Source: Pomphorhynchus laevis
Lineage: Eukaryota > Acanthocephala > Palaeacanthocephala > Echinorhynchida > Pomphorhynchidae
DNA: 64,000 nt
Reading direction: 5' to 3'
NCBI GenBank assembly: GCA_012934845.2
Contig: WNNJ02002664.1
Location: forward strand, 124,001 to 188,000
The notes under the pieces are model-generated. The model was given only the letters and a program-made list of their open reading frames with translations, did no database searches and was not told the DNA's origin. Shown piece after piece: positions 1 to 8,740 of the stretch (position 1 is its first letter; each line of letters starts with the position of its first letter). Made by a program: the position numbers and the translations under genes.

Positions 1-273
1 TCTGTCAAGCTTTTGTTTGCTTAAGTTTGATAAGCTTCGACTATTGCTAACAACCGAACTTGAAAGTGAAGAATAAATTGGACGAATTAATGATTGGGAT
101 CGTTGATTGTGCAAATGTGTTGCTGATGTCAATAAATCAGACTGGTGTGATGACGCAGAAACTTTGGAAAAGCTCGGATTGATCCTCTTTCTTAACTCGG
201 TATCAGCCAATAGTTTGGTTTCAGCATTACGCATGAGACCGACTAATGATTGGCTTAGACTTTTATCATCCAT
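1..273 (-). CDS. N-terminal part of an unrecognised host protein (runs off the left edge)
   Basis: Read leftward from an ATG at 273-271, the frame stays open for 91 codons to the window edge. The protein begins MDDKSLSQSLVGLMRNAETK and continues with a charged stretch (ELRKRINPSF), then becomes very rich in serine, asparagine and leucine (for example SSLSSSVVSNSRSLSNLSK). An in-frame stop lies a few codons upstream of the ATG, so this ATG is the likely start. A 91-codon open frame in such AT-rich DNA, with balanced codon use unlike the flanks, argues for real coding sequence. I recognise no domain; the low-complexity serine-rich part suggests a disordered region. The gene continues beyond position 1, so length and function cannot be told. 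It is probably unrelated to the mobile elements to its right. Confidence 0.6.
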   Translation of the reverse strand, partial: MDDKSLSQSLVGLMRNAETKLLADTELRKRINPSFSKVSASSHQSDLLTSATHLHNQRSQSLIRPIYSSLSSSVVSNSRSLSNLSKQKLDR

Positions 274-840
274 AGCAATAAAATGATTTTATTCTAAAAA
301 TAGTATAAACATACTATTTTATTTTTTAGAAACGAAGCATTTCGACATAAACAAAAATTTAAATAAAATTTTATATTTAAAAATATAAACGTTCTGCATA
401 GCAAAAGATAAATTTTCAATAATAAAGAAATCAACTCTGAGTTCTGCGGTATGGTATTAATGCACCATGCTTTTAGATTGTAAAATCTTTGCTTAAATGC
501 TATTGGTGGTAAATAGTTAAATGATAAAAAGTAAACCACTCTCTTGCATTCCTACAAAAGCACATACTAAACTTTTGGCTACTATAAAAGTCAAAATAAT
601 AGGCATACCTTATTATAATAATATATAATCTCTATAATGCCGTAATTAAAGGAACAAATAAAATGTAATCTGGTAAACAAAAATTCTAAAAATCTGAAAT
701 TCGGTTGCAGATAAATCCTGACGCTATAACAATAATTATGTTAACACTTGACTATGAGTTCAATATGTATTTAAGCTAAAGTTAGAATAGCTTTAGCAAC
801 CACTAAAGTAAAATGAACGAGTCTTGTTTGTTTGGAGCGG
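274..840. other. AT-rich stretch upstream of the left-edge gene, no gene seen
   Basis: This would be the 5' flank or promoter side of the minus-strand gene at 1-273. It is low-complexity AT DNA. An 81-codon minus frame at 294-539 has no family resemblance and is rich in Phe, Leu and Tyr, as random AT-rich frames are. I see no RNA gene or element. Confidence 0.5.
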
Positions 841-844
841 AAAT

Positions 845-1285
845 CCGCATTGAAATTTTTTTATTTCACAAAATAAGTTGTAATGATAAGCTTTTAATCT
901 AAAGATTATTTGGAAAAATCAGTTAAAGCACTAAAAAATTAATTTTAATTATTTTTTAATAAAATTAAAAATTAAATAATTTCACTCATATAAACAAATT
1001 TTGCTTGAAATTTAAAAAGGACAAGATTATGATTAAGAATATAATTTTAAAAATCTAAGTTGTTATAATGAGTAAAAACGTTTATTTATTTGAATTCACA
1101 TATTTTAGTAAAATAGTTATTTAATATTGAATTTACGAAAAATTTTCATATTATAACCTGTGCATATTTTAACGTTTTTTGAATTCTAAATTGTCAAACG
1201 ATCGTAAACATACATTTATACTTCAATTCAATATGTAGATAAAATCACATGTACATTTTATTGAAACATTATTTGAAAGTACTGA
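845..1285 (-). repeat. One inverted copy of a ~480-bp AT-rich repeat
   Basis: The reverse complement of this stretch matches the tandem copies at 37.4-39.9 kb. Shared landmarks are the TTTTTTAGTGCTTTAACTGA block, the AATCTTTAGATTAAAAGCTT block and the ACATGTTATAATATGAAAAT block, in the same order. The copy is single and inverted here, so the family is dispersed as well as tandem. Confidence 0.75.
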
Positions 1286-1319
1286 AACTTGGTCTGGAAG
1301 AAATTACGAACATATTTAA

Positions 1320-1735
1320 AAAACTTGATATAACCTTCGATCTAACCCCTGAGGGGGCAGAAGGGTAAAGTCTTTAAGAAAATAATCAACGCCATCCGCA
1401 ATAAAGCGTCATTCTAAAGTCATCCAGCGCTTCAATAGTGGTATCGGAACGATGGCTATCAAAGCGTCAAGAATCTTCATAAAAACTTCGCCCCCTTTCG
1501 CCACAAAATGAGAATCTTAAAACACTATCAATCCCCCTTTCCCGTGATAAGGATAATTAAAGGATTTATTTTTGAACAAGTAAAATATACCATTAATCAA
1601 AGCGCTGACTATCGAAGCGTCAGACATCTTCAAAAAGACTTCCCCTACAACTCTTAAGGTGGAAATAATTAAGCATTATCGATATCCCTTATCCATGGAA
1701 AAGGAATTAAAAAAAAACAAATTTTTCTGTTTGTA
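1320..1735 (+). repeat. Dispersed repeat R2, also present at 37.36-38.02 kb
   Basis: Shared segments with 37,363-38,020 include a CGATCTA-CCCCTGAGGGGG block, AAGTCTTTAAGAA, the CGACGCCATCC block, a GCGTCAAGCATCTTCAAAAAGAC-like block and TTTATTTTTG-A-TAGTAAAATATACC. The two copies are clearly diverged. It codes for nothing obvious, and GC-richer islands alternate with AT-rich DNA. It lies directly beside the 480-bp family at both loci, so the two may be parts of one larger element. Confidence 0.65.
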
Positions 1736-1786
1736 GAATTTTTGGAGCAAGGACAGCCACGAAAGAATCGACAAAACGATAATTAG

Positions 1787-1866
1787 TGCCGTTTCGTCAT
1801 TATTTTGTCTCATCAGTGCCAGGTACCTCCCACTACAGGATGCAGAGGAGGACCGGCAGACGGCAA
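1787..1866 (-). ncRNA. Type III hammerhead ribozyme, copy A
   Basis: On the minus strand the order is stem III strand TTGCCGT, cleavage-site C (GTC), stem I hairpin, CTGATGA, stem II, GAAA, stem III strand ACGGCAA-like. Stem III pairs six or more bases (ACGGCA with TGCCGT). Stem I starts TGCC pairing with GGCA, then GGT with ACC and CCTCC with GGAGG, separated by single-base bulges. Stem II (GACA against TGAC) has one mismatch in this copy. Predicted self-cleavage is right after the GTC read at 1861-1859. Activity is inferred from the core and pairing only. Confidence 0.75.
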
Positions 1867-2085
1867 GAGTATGTCAAAGCATACGAAGAGCTAGACATTC
1901 TATAGCAACTAAGTATTAAATGCTTCACCAAAAGAATCATTAGCTAAGAGCACTGGTTAACGCCAGCGCATTCTCTCTATTTATCTGCCAACTTCTTATT
2001 ATATTTTAAGAGAAAAATGAGTATTCCGAGGTAAATTGTTTGTATATCGATGTGGCAGCCACGAAAGAATCGACAAAACGATAAC

Positions 2086-2167
2086 TATACCGTTTCGTCA
2101 TTATTTTGACTCATCAGTACCAGTATCTCCAACTACTGAATGCAAAGAGGACGTGCAGACGGCACGA
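2086..2167 (-). ncRNA. Type III hammerhead ribozyme, copy B
   Basis: Same layout as copy A, with CTGATGA, stem II GTCA-AAATAA-TGAC (perfect) and GAAAC. Stem III pairs ACGGTAT with the GTGCCGT side through one or two G-U pairs. Stem I is worn: only the first pairs hold. The predicted cleavage GTC (2160-2158) lies 299 bases from that of copy A, so a transcript through both would release a ~299-nt RNA if both cleave. Confidence 0.65.
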
Positions 2168-2250
2168 GTATGTAAAAACATACATAGAGCTAGCAAACTA
2201 ATACTTAGTTTGCTAGAGAATGTCTAGCTCTATGTATGTTTTGACATACT

Positions 2251-2333
2251 AGTGCCGTCAGCCGGTCCTCTGCCGCATCCAGTAGTAGGAGGTACCTGGT
2301 GCTGATGAGTCAAAATAATGACGAAACGGTACT
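2251..2333 (+). ncRNA. Type III hammerhead ribozyme, copy C (best preserved)
   Basis: Stem III is AGTGCCGT (2251-2258) with ACGGTACT (2326-2333), eight pairs including one G-U. The cleavage-site C is 2259. Stem I runs from 2260 against 2289-2301: CC/GG, GGT/ACC and CCTC/GAGG with single-base bulges, but its first pair is an A-G mismatch. The core is CTGATGA (2302-2308), stem II GTCA/TGAC around loop AAATAA, then GAAA (2323-2326). Between copies C and B stem III changes in a pair-preserving way near its end. Confidence 0.8.
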
Positions 2334-2447
2334 TGGTATCGTTTTGTCGATTCTTTCGTGGCTGCCACATCGATATATAGTATGTTATTCATGTAATCAT
2401 TTTTTTATTTTTTTATTTTTTTACTTTAATAAATTCTTACATTTTTT

Positions 2448-2526
2448 TGTGTAAACACTGTGTATCCTGCAACTGATAAGGCTTATCAAAGCCGAAACGG
2501 TATGCCGTCTTGTAGTGTTGACACAT
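2448..2526 (+). ncRNA. Type I hammerhead ribozyme with one core change
   Basis: The outer stem I pairs TGTGT-AACACT (2448-2459) with AGTGTT-ACACA (about 2514-2525), 11 of 12 bases. After an internal loop the inner stem is CAA (2470-2472) with TTG (2510-2512). The core reads CTGATAA (2473-2479), against the canonical CUGAUGA, so the conserved G is an A. Stem II is GGCTT/AAGCC (2480-2484 with 2489-2493), followed by GAAA. Stem III is ACGG/CCGT with a four-base loop, then C2509 as the cleavage base. The fold is clear; the core change suggests that it is weak or inactive. Confidence 0.65.
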
Positions 2527-2674
2527 GAAATTCTCTATATGCAGATAGAGGCAGATAGGAGTAATATACAATCCTGATTGAATCACATATCTTATATATA
2601 CTGATGGGCACTCAGGAGTTCGTTATTCATATGGTAGACCAACAAAATAAAATAAAGCGGTGAAAGCAACTCTT

Positions 2675-2710
2675 TCAAACGTTTCGCCCTAAAGGGCTTC
2701 TTCAATCTAG
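2675..2710 (-). ncRNA. Hammerhead-like relic at the 3' side of the Penelope-like element
   Basis: The minus strand reads TTGAAGA, one extra base, then GCCC-TTTA-GGGC and GAAACG. This matches the middle of a hammerhead (CUGANGA, stem II, GAAA) with its first core base changed and one base extra. Hammerhead motifs are known in the terminal repeats of Penelope-like elements (established for the family), which is why this small hairpin is listed. Stems I and III cannot be assigned. Confidence 0.35.
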
Positions 2711-3015
2711 TCACTAAAATGAACTTTTAGATTGGGCACATGAGTGATTCTATGTGATGCCATCGTCCCATCTTTAAATGTGGTCTCTATTTAACCCGTG
2801 GGGACGGTCGCACATAAGTTGTCCAACACATGTTTCCTCTGTTCGTCGCCGTAAAACCGTGTCGTTGGTGCCAGTATCGATGATTGTATAAAAATTGATC
2901 AGCCTCGGTTTTATGTACGCTTACACAGTGTTCAGCAATATCATATCTTTCAATAAACTTGATTTTTAGATTACTGCTGCAGTTATTTAGGCGTCGGTTT
3001 ACCGTCAGACCCGTC

Positions 3016-3050
3016 TCTCCCACGTATTGTGCGCAACAATACGTGGGAGA
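3016..3050. repeat. Perfect 15-bp inverted repeat inside the GIY-YIG region
   Basis: TCTCCCACGTATTGT at 3016-3030 is followed by a five-base loop and its exact reverse complement at 3036-3050. One arm encodes the QYVGE part of the GIY-YIG signature, so the other arm is probably a copied-back duplicate of it. Confidence 0.8.
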
Positions 3051-5584
3051 TATTCACTGCATTAAGCTGCGTATACGTTGTCTTGTGATTCACATATTGA
3101 TGTATTCTGAAGATATACTTTAGTCCTGTTTTTGCTCATCACGTGATTCGATGTCATGACATTGCTACAATATTTGCGCGCACTTTATTACAGGGATGGC
3201 AGGCATATCCATCATTTCACTTTTTTCGAAGTAACCGAGATGAGTTCAGATCTTTCATTCTATTTTTTTATAAGGAATACAATCCTCTGATTCCTTTCTG
3301 ATTTAGAAAGTTTCGTACGGATATTGCTTATTATCCTTCGTATCAATTACTGTAGATTCCGTAGAGCTTCATGGTATCGGATACATGCAATGCGAATCGA
3401 TTGATTTTTAATTCCTTGTATCTTATAATCTTTGTTCGTTATTTGTGTTACTTCTCTTAACTGTATCATCCTTTCTACGTGTATTTTTGTTGCTCTTGTA
3501 ATTGCGCAGTTGATCTCAGGTACTGTATATCCTCTGCCTTTAAATTTTTCTCGTAAGCATTGCATATGCTTATATCTGGTTTGGGGTGTATTACACAGGC
3601 GCAAGATGCGCATTGTTTCGTTTTGCATCAAGACTTTTTTATACTAAAATAATGTGAGCTTCGAGGATGTAGGTGCAATTTTATCGCATTTTTATTTCTG
3701 TAGATCTGAGTGAGTAATTGGTCCTACTGCGAGTATATCGTTAAGTCCAAAAAGTTTGCTGGTTTGCTCATATCGATTGTAAAGCTTAGAAGCCCGAAAT
3801 ATTGTAAATCGTGCAGGAGTACTTTTAGAGCTTCCTCATCATGTTGGCATGCGACAAAAATGTTTTCGATGTAACGCACTCGTAGTGTTAGTACATTTTG
3901 TTGCTGAAGTAAGAATTCCTAACATAGTTGGACCTATAATTGATAACATAACTTGGCGCGACAGGTGTACTTATCGCTGTTCCAGAGTGATAGAGTTTAC
4001 TATAGTTTATTAGAGTTTACACTATAGTTTACTATTAAAGTAAACTATAGTTTATTATTGAATTTAAATATATTGCCCTCAAGTAATATTCGGAGACCGT
4101 CTTCTATTAGTGACATATTCTTTTTATCAATTTTGGACTCAAGCATTTCTTTAATACTCTGATTATGTGGGATAAACGTGTACAGCGAGGATACATCTAA
4201 GGTGAAGAATATCGTTGAAGGTCCTAGATGATCATGATCTTTGATCTAGTGAAGCCTTTCTATAAACTCTTCTGTATTTCTGATATAGATTGGCGTGGAC
4301 TGTGCGAGTAGCTTCAAGTGAGAGTCAAGAAATTTTGATAACGTTTGGGTACAGTTTCCGATATTACTGACAATTGGGCGTCCTTTGCAAACTAGTTCGT
4401 TCTTATGCACTTTTGGAAGCATGTAAAATACTCCTGATTTGATTGAAAGGTTGTGTCGAAAGGCATCTGCTGTTGTTTGATCGAATATGCTTAGGAACTA
4501 TTACTCTAGCACAAAATCATATATTATAACCCTTAGTTTCAAGAGTACTTGCTTGTTAGACTCTTCGTAACTGCCGGAGCCTAATTGTCTCAGTCCCGCT
4601 GCAATTTACACTTCTTTCGCCCAAACGACAAATTGTCCGCCATTTTAACAATGATATTATCATCTTGTTTATTTCTTTTAAACCCATTTTTTAATTATTG
4701 TTCAAATTTGTAATGTAATTATTGGGTGCTTTTAAGTCGTTAAATGTATTTGGGGAAAAATTCTTCAATAAACACGACAAATCAAATTGGTTGAACTCTC
4801 TACACCCGGGCCCAAGAGATAAGGCTCGAAATTGACTGGTTGTCAATTGATTCTTTGTTAGGTTTATGATGCTGTTATCTGAGTTTTAAACTTTCGAACT
4901 CGTAACTTGAAACTTCGTTTTGCCGATGGTTCTAATATTTGAAGTTCAGACATCTACATTGAACTTTGTCATCCATGAAAGCTTATTTACTCTCTTTATC
5001 AGAAGGGAATTATAGTTCGGTATCGTAGTTGAGTTTTACTGGATCTCCGAGGAGCGCACTGATGTAATCAGACTCTTAGTCTGATTACAATTATGTAATC
5101 GCATCTTAGTTAGTTTTTATAATCGTAATCAGATTAATTGATATAAAGTAACTCCATACAATATGACATTGCAAATTCGAACCTAGTTTCTTTCTTTCGA
5201 TGGTCTACATCAGTGTTTCTCAAAGTGGTCCGTAGCGCCCCCTTTGGGCCTGTTTGACGATTCAGGGGGCGGTAGAGAATTTTTGATTAAAAGGGGGTCC
5301 ATGAAAGAGAGGTGGGGGTCGGTGAAAAAATGTAAATTTCATCTTCATTACAAATAAACAACACATATTTAAGATTATAAGTAAGCACGAAATAGCCAAT
5401 TACAATTTATCCTTTTAGTTTTCATTTTAAAATACCCTTTTAAAACATAACACAAATCGCTATAATATTACTGAAATCACAATACGTGTATAAATTTATT
5501 GTGGCGCGCCAGGGGCGACCCCATGCCACAGGCGACCCCCATGCTATTTTTGAAGGGAAATTGGGGTTGTTTTTGAGAAATATT

Positions 5585-5662
5585 AAAAATAGCCCCCATC
5601 AAGACTCGAACCAGAACAGTCAATTTGGTAGAGAGAAAACTTACCACTACGCCAAAGCACGT
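5585..5662 (-). other. tRNA-like pol III promoter sequence inside the nested element
   Basis: On the minus strand an A box TGGCGTAGTGGTAAG (5654-5640) is followed by a B box GGTTCGAGTC (5612-5603), and a run of five T (5589-5585) follows as a pol III stop. Spacing of A to B box is tRNA-like. The acceptor and T stems do not pair properly, so this is a tRNA-derived promoter or tRNA relic, not a functional tRNA. Confidence 0.55.
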
Positions 5663-5690
5663 TGTAAGCAACAAAAAATAAAATATTGCT

Positions 5691-6260
5691 ATGATTTCAA
5701 ACCATAAAAATGTTATTGATTTATCCCTTATGGTGTCAAATGTAGAGAACAAGGAGGAATACGACAATATTATATTGTTTTTAAAGGACAGAGGTGCAGA
5801 AGTAGTTTTGCCAAAAGAAGCAAAAAAAAGAATGAAGCGGAAAGCGAAGGCCTTCATGTTACTTGACGAGGTTTTATATCTTAGAGATAACGAAGGCCTG
5901 CATAAAAAAGTTTTTCATTCAGATCAGAGGGAATTAATGGAACACGAAGCAAGATTGTTTCATAAAGAACACCATTTTGAAATGAACAGGTTTGAGGCAA
6001 AATGCAATGATTATTTTTTCAAAATACAGAGATATCATTCGCAAAGTTGTCTCCGAGTGTGTTACGTGTATACAAGCACATCCGTTGACAACAACTCCGA
6101 GACGAAAAAGCTAAAACTCTCATCATTTTTTTCTAAAGAAGTGAAAATAACAGAAATATTATCAGAAGACAGAGTTAAAATAGAGAATGGAGAAGAAATC
6201 GAAATTGTTTCTATGTCAAGAATGAAAAAATTTAACATTAAAAAAATATTTTTATTTTGA
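5691..6260 (+). pseudogene. Integrase-like transposase remnant (H2C2 zinc-binding region), catalytic core absent
   Basis: The frame has a basic stretch (EAKKRMKRKAKAFMLLDEVL), then a block typical of the H2C2 zinc-binding domain that precedes integrase cores in Ginger transposons and retroelements: LYLRDNEGLHKKVF, HKEHHFEMNRFEAKCNDYFF, and just downstream in another frame SECVTCIQAHPL with the CxxC pair. The C-terminal end (RVKIENGEEIEIVSMSRMKKF) resembles the small beta-rich tail domain of such proteins. The DDE core that should lie between them is missing. The product is therefore not a working transposase, and the element would depend on another copy. Confidence 0.55.
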
Positions 6261-6518
6261 ACGACCCCCAGGGGGTCGCCTGTGGCATGGGGGCGCGCCT
6301 GGCGCGCCACATTTATTATAAAATTTCCACATAATCTCTCAAAAATCCTAAAATAAATTATAAGTAAATGTGTCGTTTTTCTTTTAAAATATTATCATAA
6401 AATTTTTACTACCTATTTTTCATTTTTTGAGATAAATTACTTATGGAATTCTTTTTGTGGAAATATTTTGTCTTAACAACCAATTCTGAGAAATAAAATT
6501 TTTACAATACCCCCAAAA

Positions 6519-8320
6519 ATGGGAAAGCGACAAAAAAGAAGGCACTATAGCATGGAATACTTGAAATTTGGGTTTATAGTTTCTCCAATAAACGAGAAGA
6601 AGCCTTTTTGTTTGCTTTGTGAAAGGGAATTGTCAAATAGCGCCATGAAACCATCAAGGCTGTTGGAACATCTGAATAACATTCATAGTGAGAATAAAGA
6701 TAAATAATTAGAATATTTCCAAAGACTTAAGAAAAGGTTTGAAAAACAACCAAAATTAGAAGATTTTTTTATCTGGTTCAAAACAGAACAATGATGGACT
6801 TTTGGCATCTTATAATATCTCTTTGTTGATAGCTAAAGCAGGGATGTCTCATAGTATTGGAGAAGTACTACTTATACCAGTAATTAGAGAGGTTATAAGC
6901 ACGGTATTACACAAGGAGTCTTCATCTATTATAAATAGAATCTCTTTAAGCAACAGCACTGTTCAAAGAAGAATAGATGAAATGGCACAGGATGTAGAAT
7001 ATACATTATGTGAGTACCTAAGAACGGCTTCCTTTTTCCTTCAATTAGATGAGTCTACACTGCCCAAAAATGAAACTTTGGTATTAGCCTATGTTCGATT
7101 TATAAAGGATGGTAGGATATGTCAGGAATTATTGTTTGTGGAAACTTTAAAAACAGATACCAAAGGTGAGTCTTTATTCGATGTTCTGAAGGAGTTTCTC
7201 GATAAAAAAGAGATGCCGTTAAATAATATTCTAACAATCGCCACCGACGGGGCTCCAGCAATGATAGGGCGTCATCGAGGATTGGTCGCCCATTTAAAAA
7301 ATTACGTACCAAATATAATAGCCATACACTGTGTAATCCACAGACAACATCTTGTTGCAAAAAACTTAAGTGTCCGTGTACATCAAACTCTGTGTTATGT
7401 TATTCAAGCTATAAACAAGATTAAGAGCAGCTCACTTAGTTCAAGATTATTCAAGCAGCTTTGTGTCGAAAACGACGAAGAATTCAATTCCTTATTGCAC
7501 CACACCGAAGTTAGATGGTTATCAAAAGGTTGTTGTTTGAATAGAGTTTTGAATATATATAGCTCTGTCATTGAATTTTTTATCGAAAGAGATGATCCAA
7601 TACACCTAAAGTTAAACGAATCAATAGTATATATATTGATTATTATAAATATATATTTGTAAATAGTTGATATAGCATATTTGACTGATTTGTTTAATTT
7701 ATTTAATGAAATGAATCTAAAACTACAAGGCAATGATCTAAACTTAATAAAGGCAAAATCTGTGCTAGCAGGATTTGTAAATAAGATATTATTATACAAA
7801 CAGAATTTAGGAAGAGGCATATTTACACAATTCCCAAATCTTGAATTAGCAAAGCCTTCAGAAGATGATATTCTTGCTTACTGCAGCCATCTTGATACCC
7901 TATATTATGATTTTAATCAAAGATTTGTCGATAATTTTACAATGAACATACCTGATTGTATTCTAGATCCTTTTTCGAACATTCCTACAGAAGGATCAGA
8001 GATTGCAAGAAGAATTATTGGAATTGAGTAATGATTATGAATTGAAATTCAAATTCAAAAGCGGCTATCAACAATTTTGGTTGCAAAATAAAATTCAACA
8101 AAGTTATCCTGAAACATGGGCAATCGTTCAGAAGTTTTTGATTGCCTTCCCAACGTCATATTTGGTCGAAAGAGGATTTAGCGCAGTTACAAATCTTTTG
8201 TCAAAGAAAAGAAATCGTCTTCAAATAGTTCAGAGAGGCAATCTAAGACTTCTATTAACTAATATAGAACTGAAAATCAAAACCCTGGTAGACTCGCACC
8301 AGATACATCCGTCTCATTAA
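6519..8320 (+). pseudogene. hAT transposase, ZBED/FAM200-like, interrupted
   Basis: The N-terminal frame (6519-6707, starting MGKRQKRRHYSMEYLKFGF) is a BED zinc finger: FCLLCEREL with CxxC, then HLNNIHS supplying the histidines. A stop at 6708 separates it from the catalytic frame (about 6720-7660). There QLDEST carries the first acid and TDGAPAMIG the second, followed by AIHCVIHRQHL and EVRWLSKG. A frame change in AT-rich sequence near 7.63-7.68 kb leads to 7681-8031 and then 8003-8320. The last part holds the dimerisation segment with FPTSYLVERGFSAVTNLL. Such proteins cut and rejoin DNA at the element's ends. With at least three breaks this copy cannot make transposase. The catalytic frame is otherwise long and well kept, so the copy is not very old. 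Confidence 0.88.
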
Positions 8321-8525
8321 ACACTTAACGCAAACTATTATTTTAATATATGGAGATCGTGCTTAAAATAAACTATAAGTAAATCAGAATTTTTATTAAT
8401 ATATTTTTTTATATCAGGGGGTCCATAATAAATATTGTTTTTTTTTCAAAGGGGCGGCTGACAAAAAAGTTTGAGGAACACTGGTCTACATCTTACCGAC
8501 TAGGCAAAATGTCCAGTATGATGTG

Positions 8526-8740
8526 GTTAGGCGATCATGGAATCGATGCTGGTGATCTTTTGATTTATTATTTTATTTATTTGTGTACAATTACACGGCA
8601 ATAGAAGACGAAGCAATATCAATATGTCAGGTTAAAATCTGGCGTGTTGTGAATCAAAGTGTATGGAGTTGCAATTAATGAAGGAATGATCGCGTAGCTG
8701 GTTTCTGCCGCGAAATAACCTTGCGTGATCTAGCAAAATT
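8526..8740. repeat. Diverged copy of the SINE-like repeat found at 56.7-57.9 kb
   Basis: GATCATGG-ATCGATGCTGGTGATCTTTTGAT matches 56,745 onward. The second half (GTGTATGGAGTTG, ATGAAGGAATGAT, GTAGCTGGTTTC, TGATCTAGCAA) matches the opposite strand of the same family. A related copy covers about 54,010-54,130. No coding capacity is visible. Confidence 0.6.

Larger units (their letters stand above)
1750..2395. repeat. Hammerhead-bearing repeat: two ~300-bp tandem units plus a head-to-head inverted copy
   Basis: Three copies of the same sequence are present. Copies A (from about 1753) and B (from about 2052) lie in the same orientation 299-302 bp apart. Copy C (to about 2395) is inverted against B around a centre near 2213, giving a palindrome of roughly 170-bp arms. 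All three carry the landmark AGCCACGAAAGAATCGACAA or its complement and a hammerhead core. Tandem units of about 300 bp with one hammerhead each is the arrangement of retrozymes and of ribozyme satellite families known from several animals and plants. Assignment to one of those families is inference. Confidence 0.75.
2540..5010 (-). mobile_element. Penelope-like retroelement with RT and GIY-YIG domain, decayed
   Basis: Reading leftward, a reverse transcriptase N-terminal block lies near 4.55-4.70 kb. The Penelope-type palm motif FTLDVSSLYTFIPH is at about 4.15-4.21 kb, the remaining palm and thumb at 3.7-4.1 kb, and a C-terminal part with KFKGRGYTVPEINCAITRA at 3.35-3.63 kb. A GIY-YIG endonuclease signature, AQYVGETGLTVNRRLNN, follows at 2.98-3.05 kb with IAEHC downstream. 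The order RT then GIY-YIG is diagnostic of endonuclease-bearing Penelope-like elements, which prime from cleaved host DNA. The copy is broken in many places and clearly old. Its downstream side meets the hammerhead repeats at 1.75-2.53 kb, which may be its terminal repeats or a separate family. Confidence 0.8.
5501..6310 (+). mobile_element. GC-ended DNA element with Ginger-type integrase fragment, nested in the hAT
   Basis: Both ends read GTGGCGCGCCAGG inward and continue as a GC-rich inverted repeat of about 40 bp (GCGACCCCATGCCACAGG on each side). Outside them ATTTATT is repeated exactly (5494-5500 and 6311-6317), a 7-bp target duplication. The GC-rich ends stand out sharply from the AT-rich surroundings. 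Inside lie a tRNA-like sequence and a remnant of an integrase-type transposase. It inserted into the hAT element upstream of its BED finger, so it is the younger of the two. A Ginger/GIN-like DNA transposon is the best guess; the 7-bp duplication is longer than the 4-5 bp usually reported for Ginger. Confidence 0.7.
5211..8483 (+). mobile_element. hAT-family DNA transposon with 8-bp target duplication
   Basis: The left end CAGTGTTTCTCAAAGTGG and the right end (reverse complement CAGTGTTCCTCAAACTT) are imperfect terminal inverted repeats. They are flanked by GTCTACAT on both sides (5203-5210 and 8484-8491), an exact 8-bp target duplication as hAT elements make. Inside is a broken BED-finger transposase. 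An 810-bp foreign element sits in the 5' part (5501-6310). Total length without the insert is about 2.46 kb, normal for this family. Confidence 0.92.

Noticed and set aside
294-539. 81-codon minus frame near the left edge
   Set aside because: Phe/Leu/Tyr-rich, no family features, in AT-rich DNA; chance frame.
5585-5662. Functional tRNA gene
   Set aside because: A and B boxes are good but acceptor and T stems do not pair; only a tRNA-like promoter is supported.
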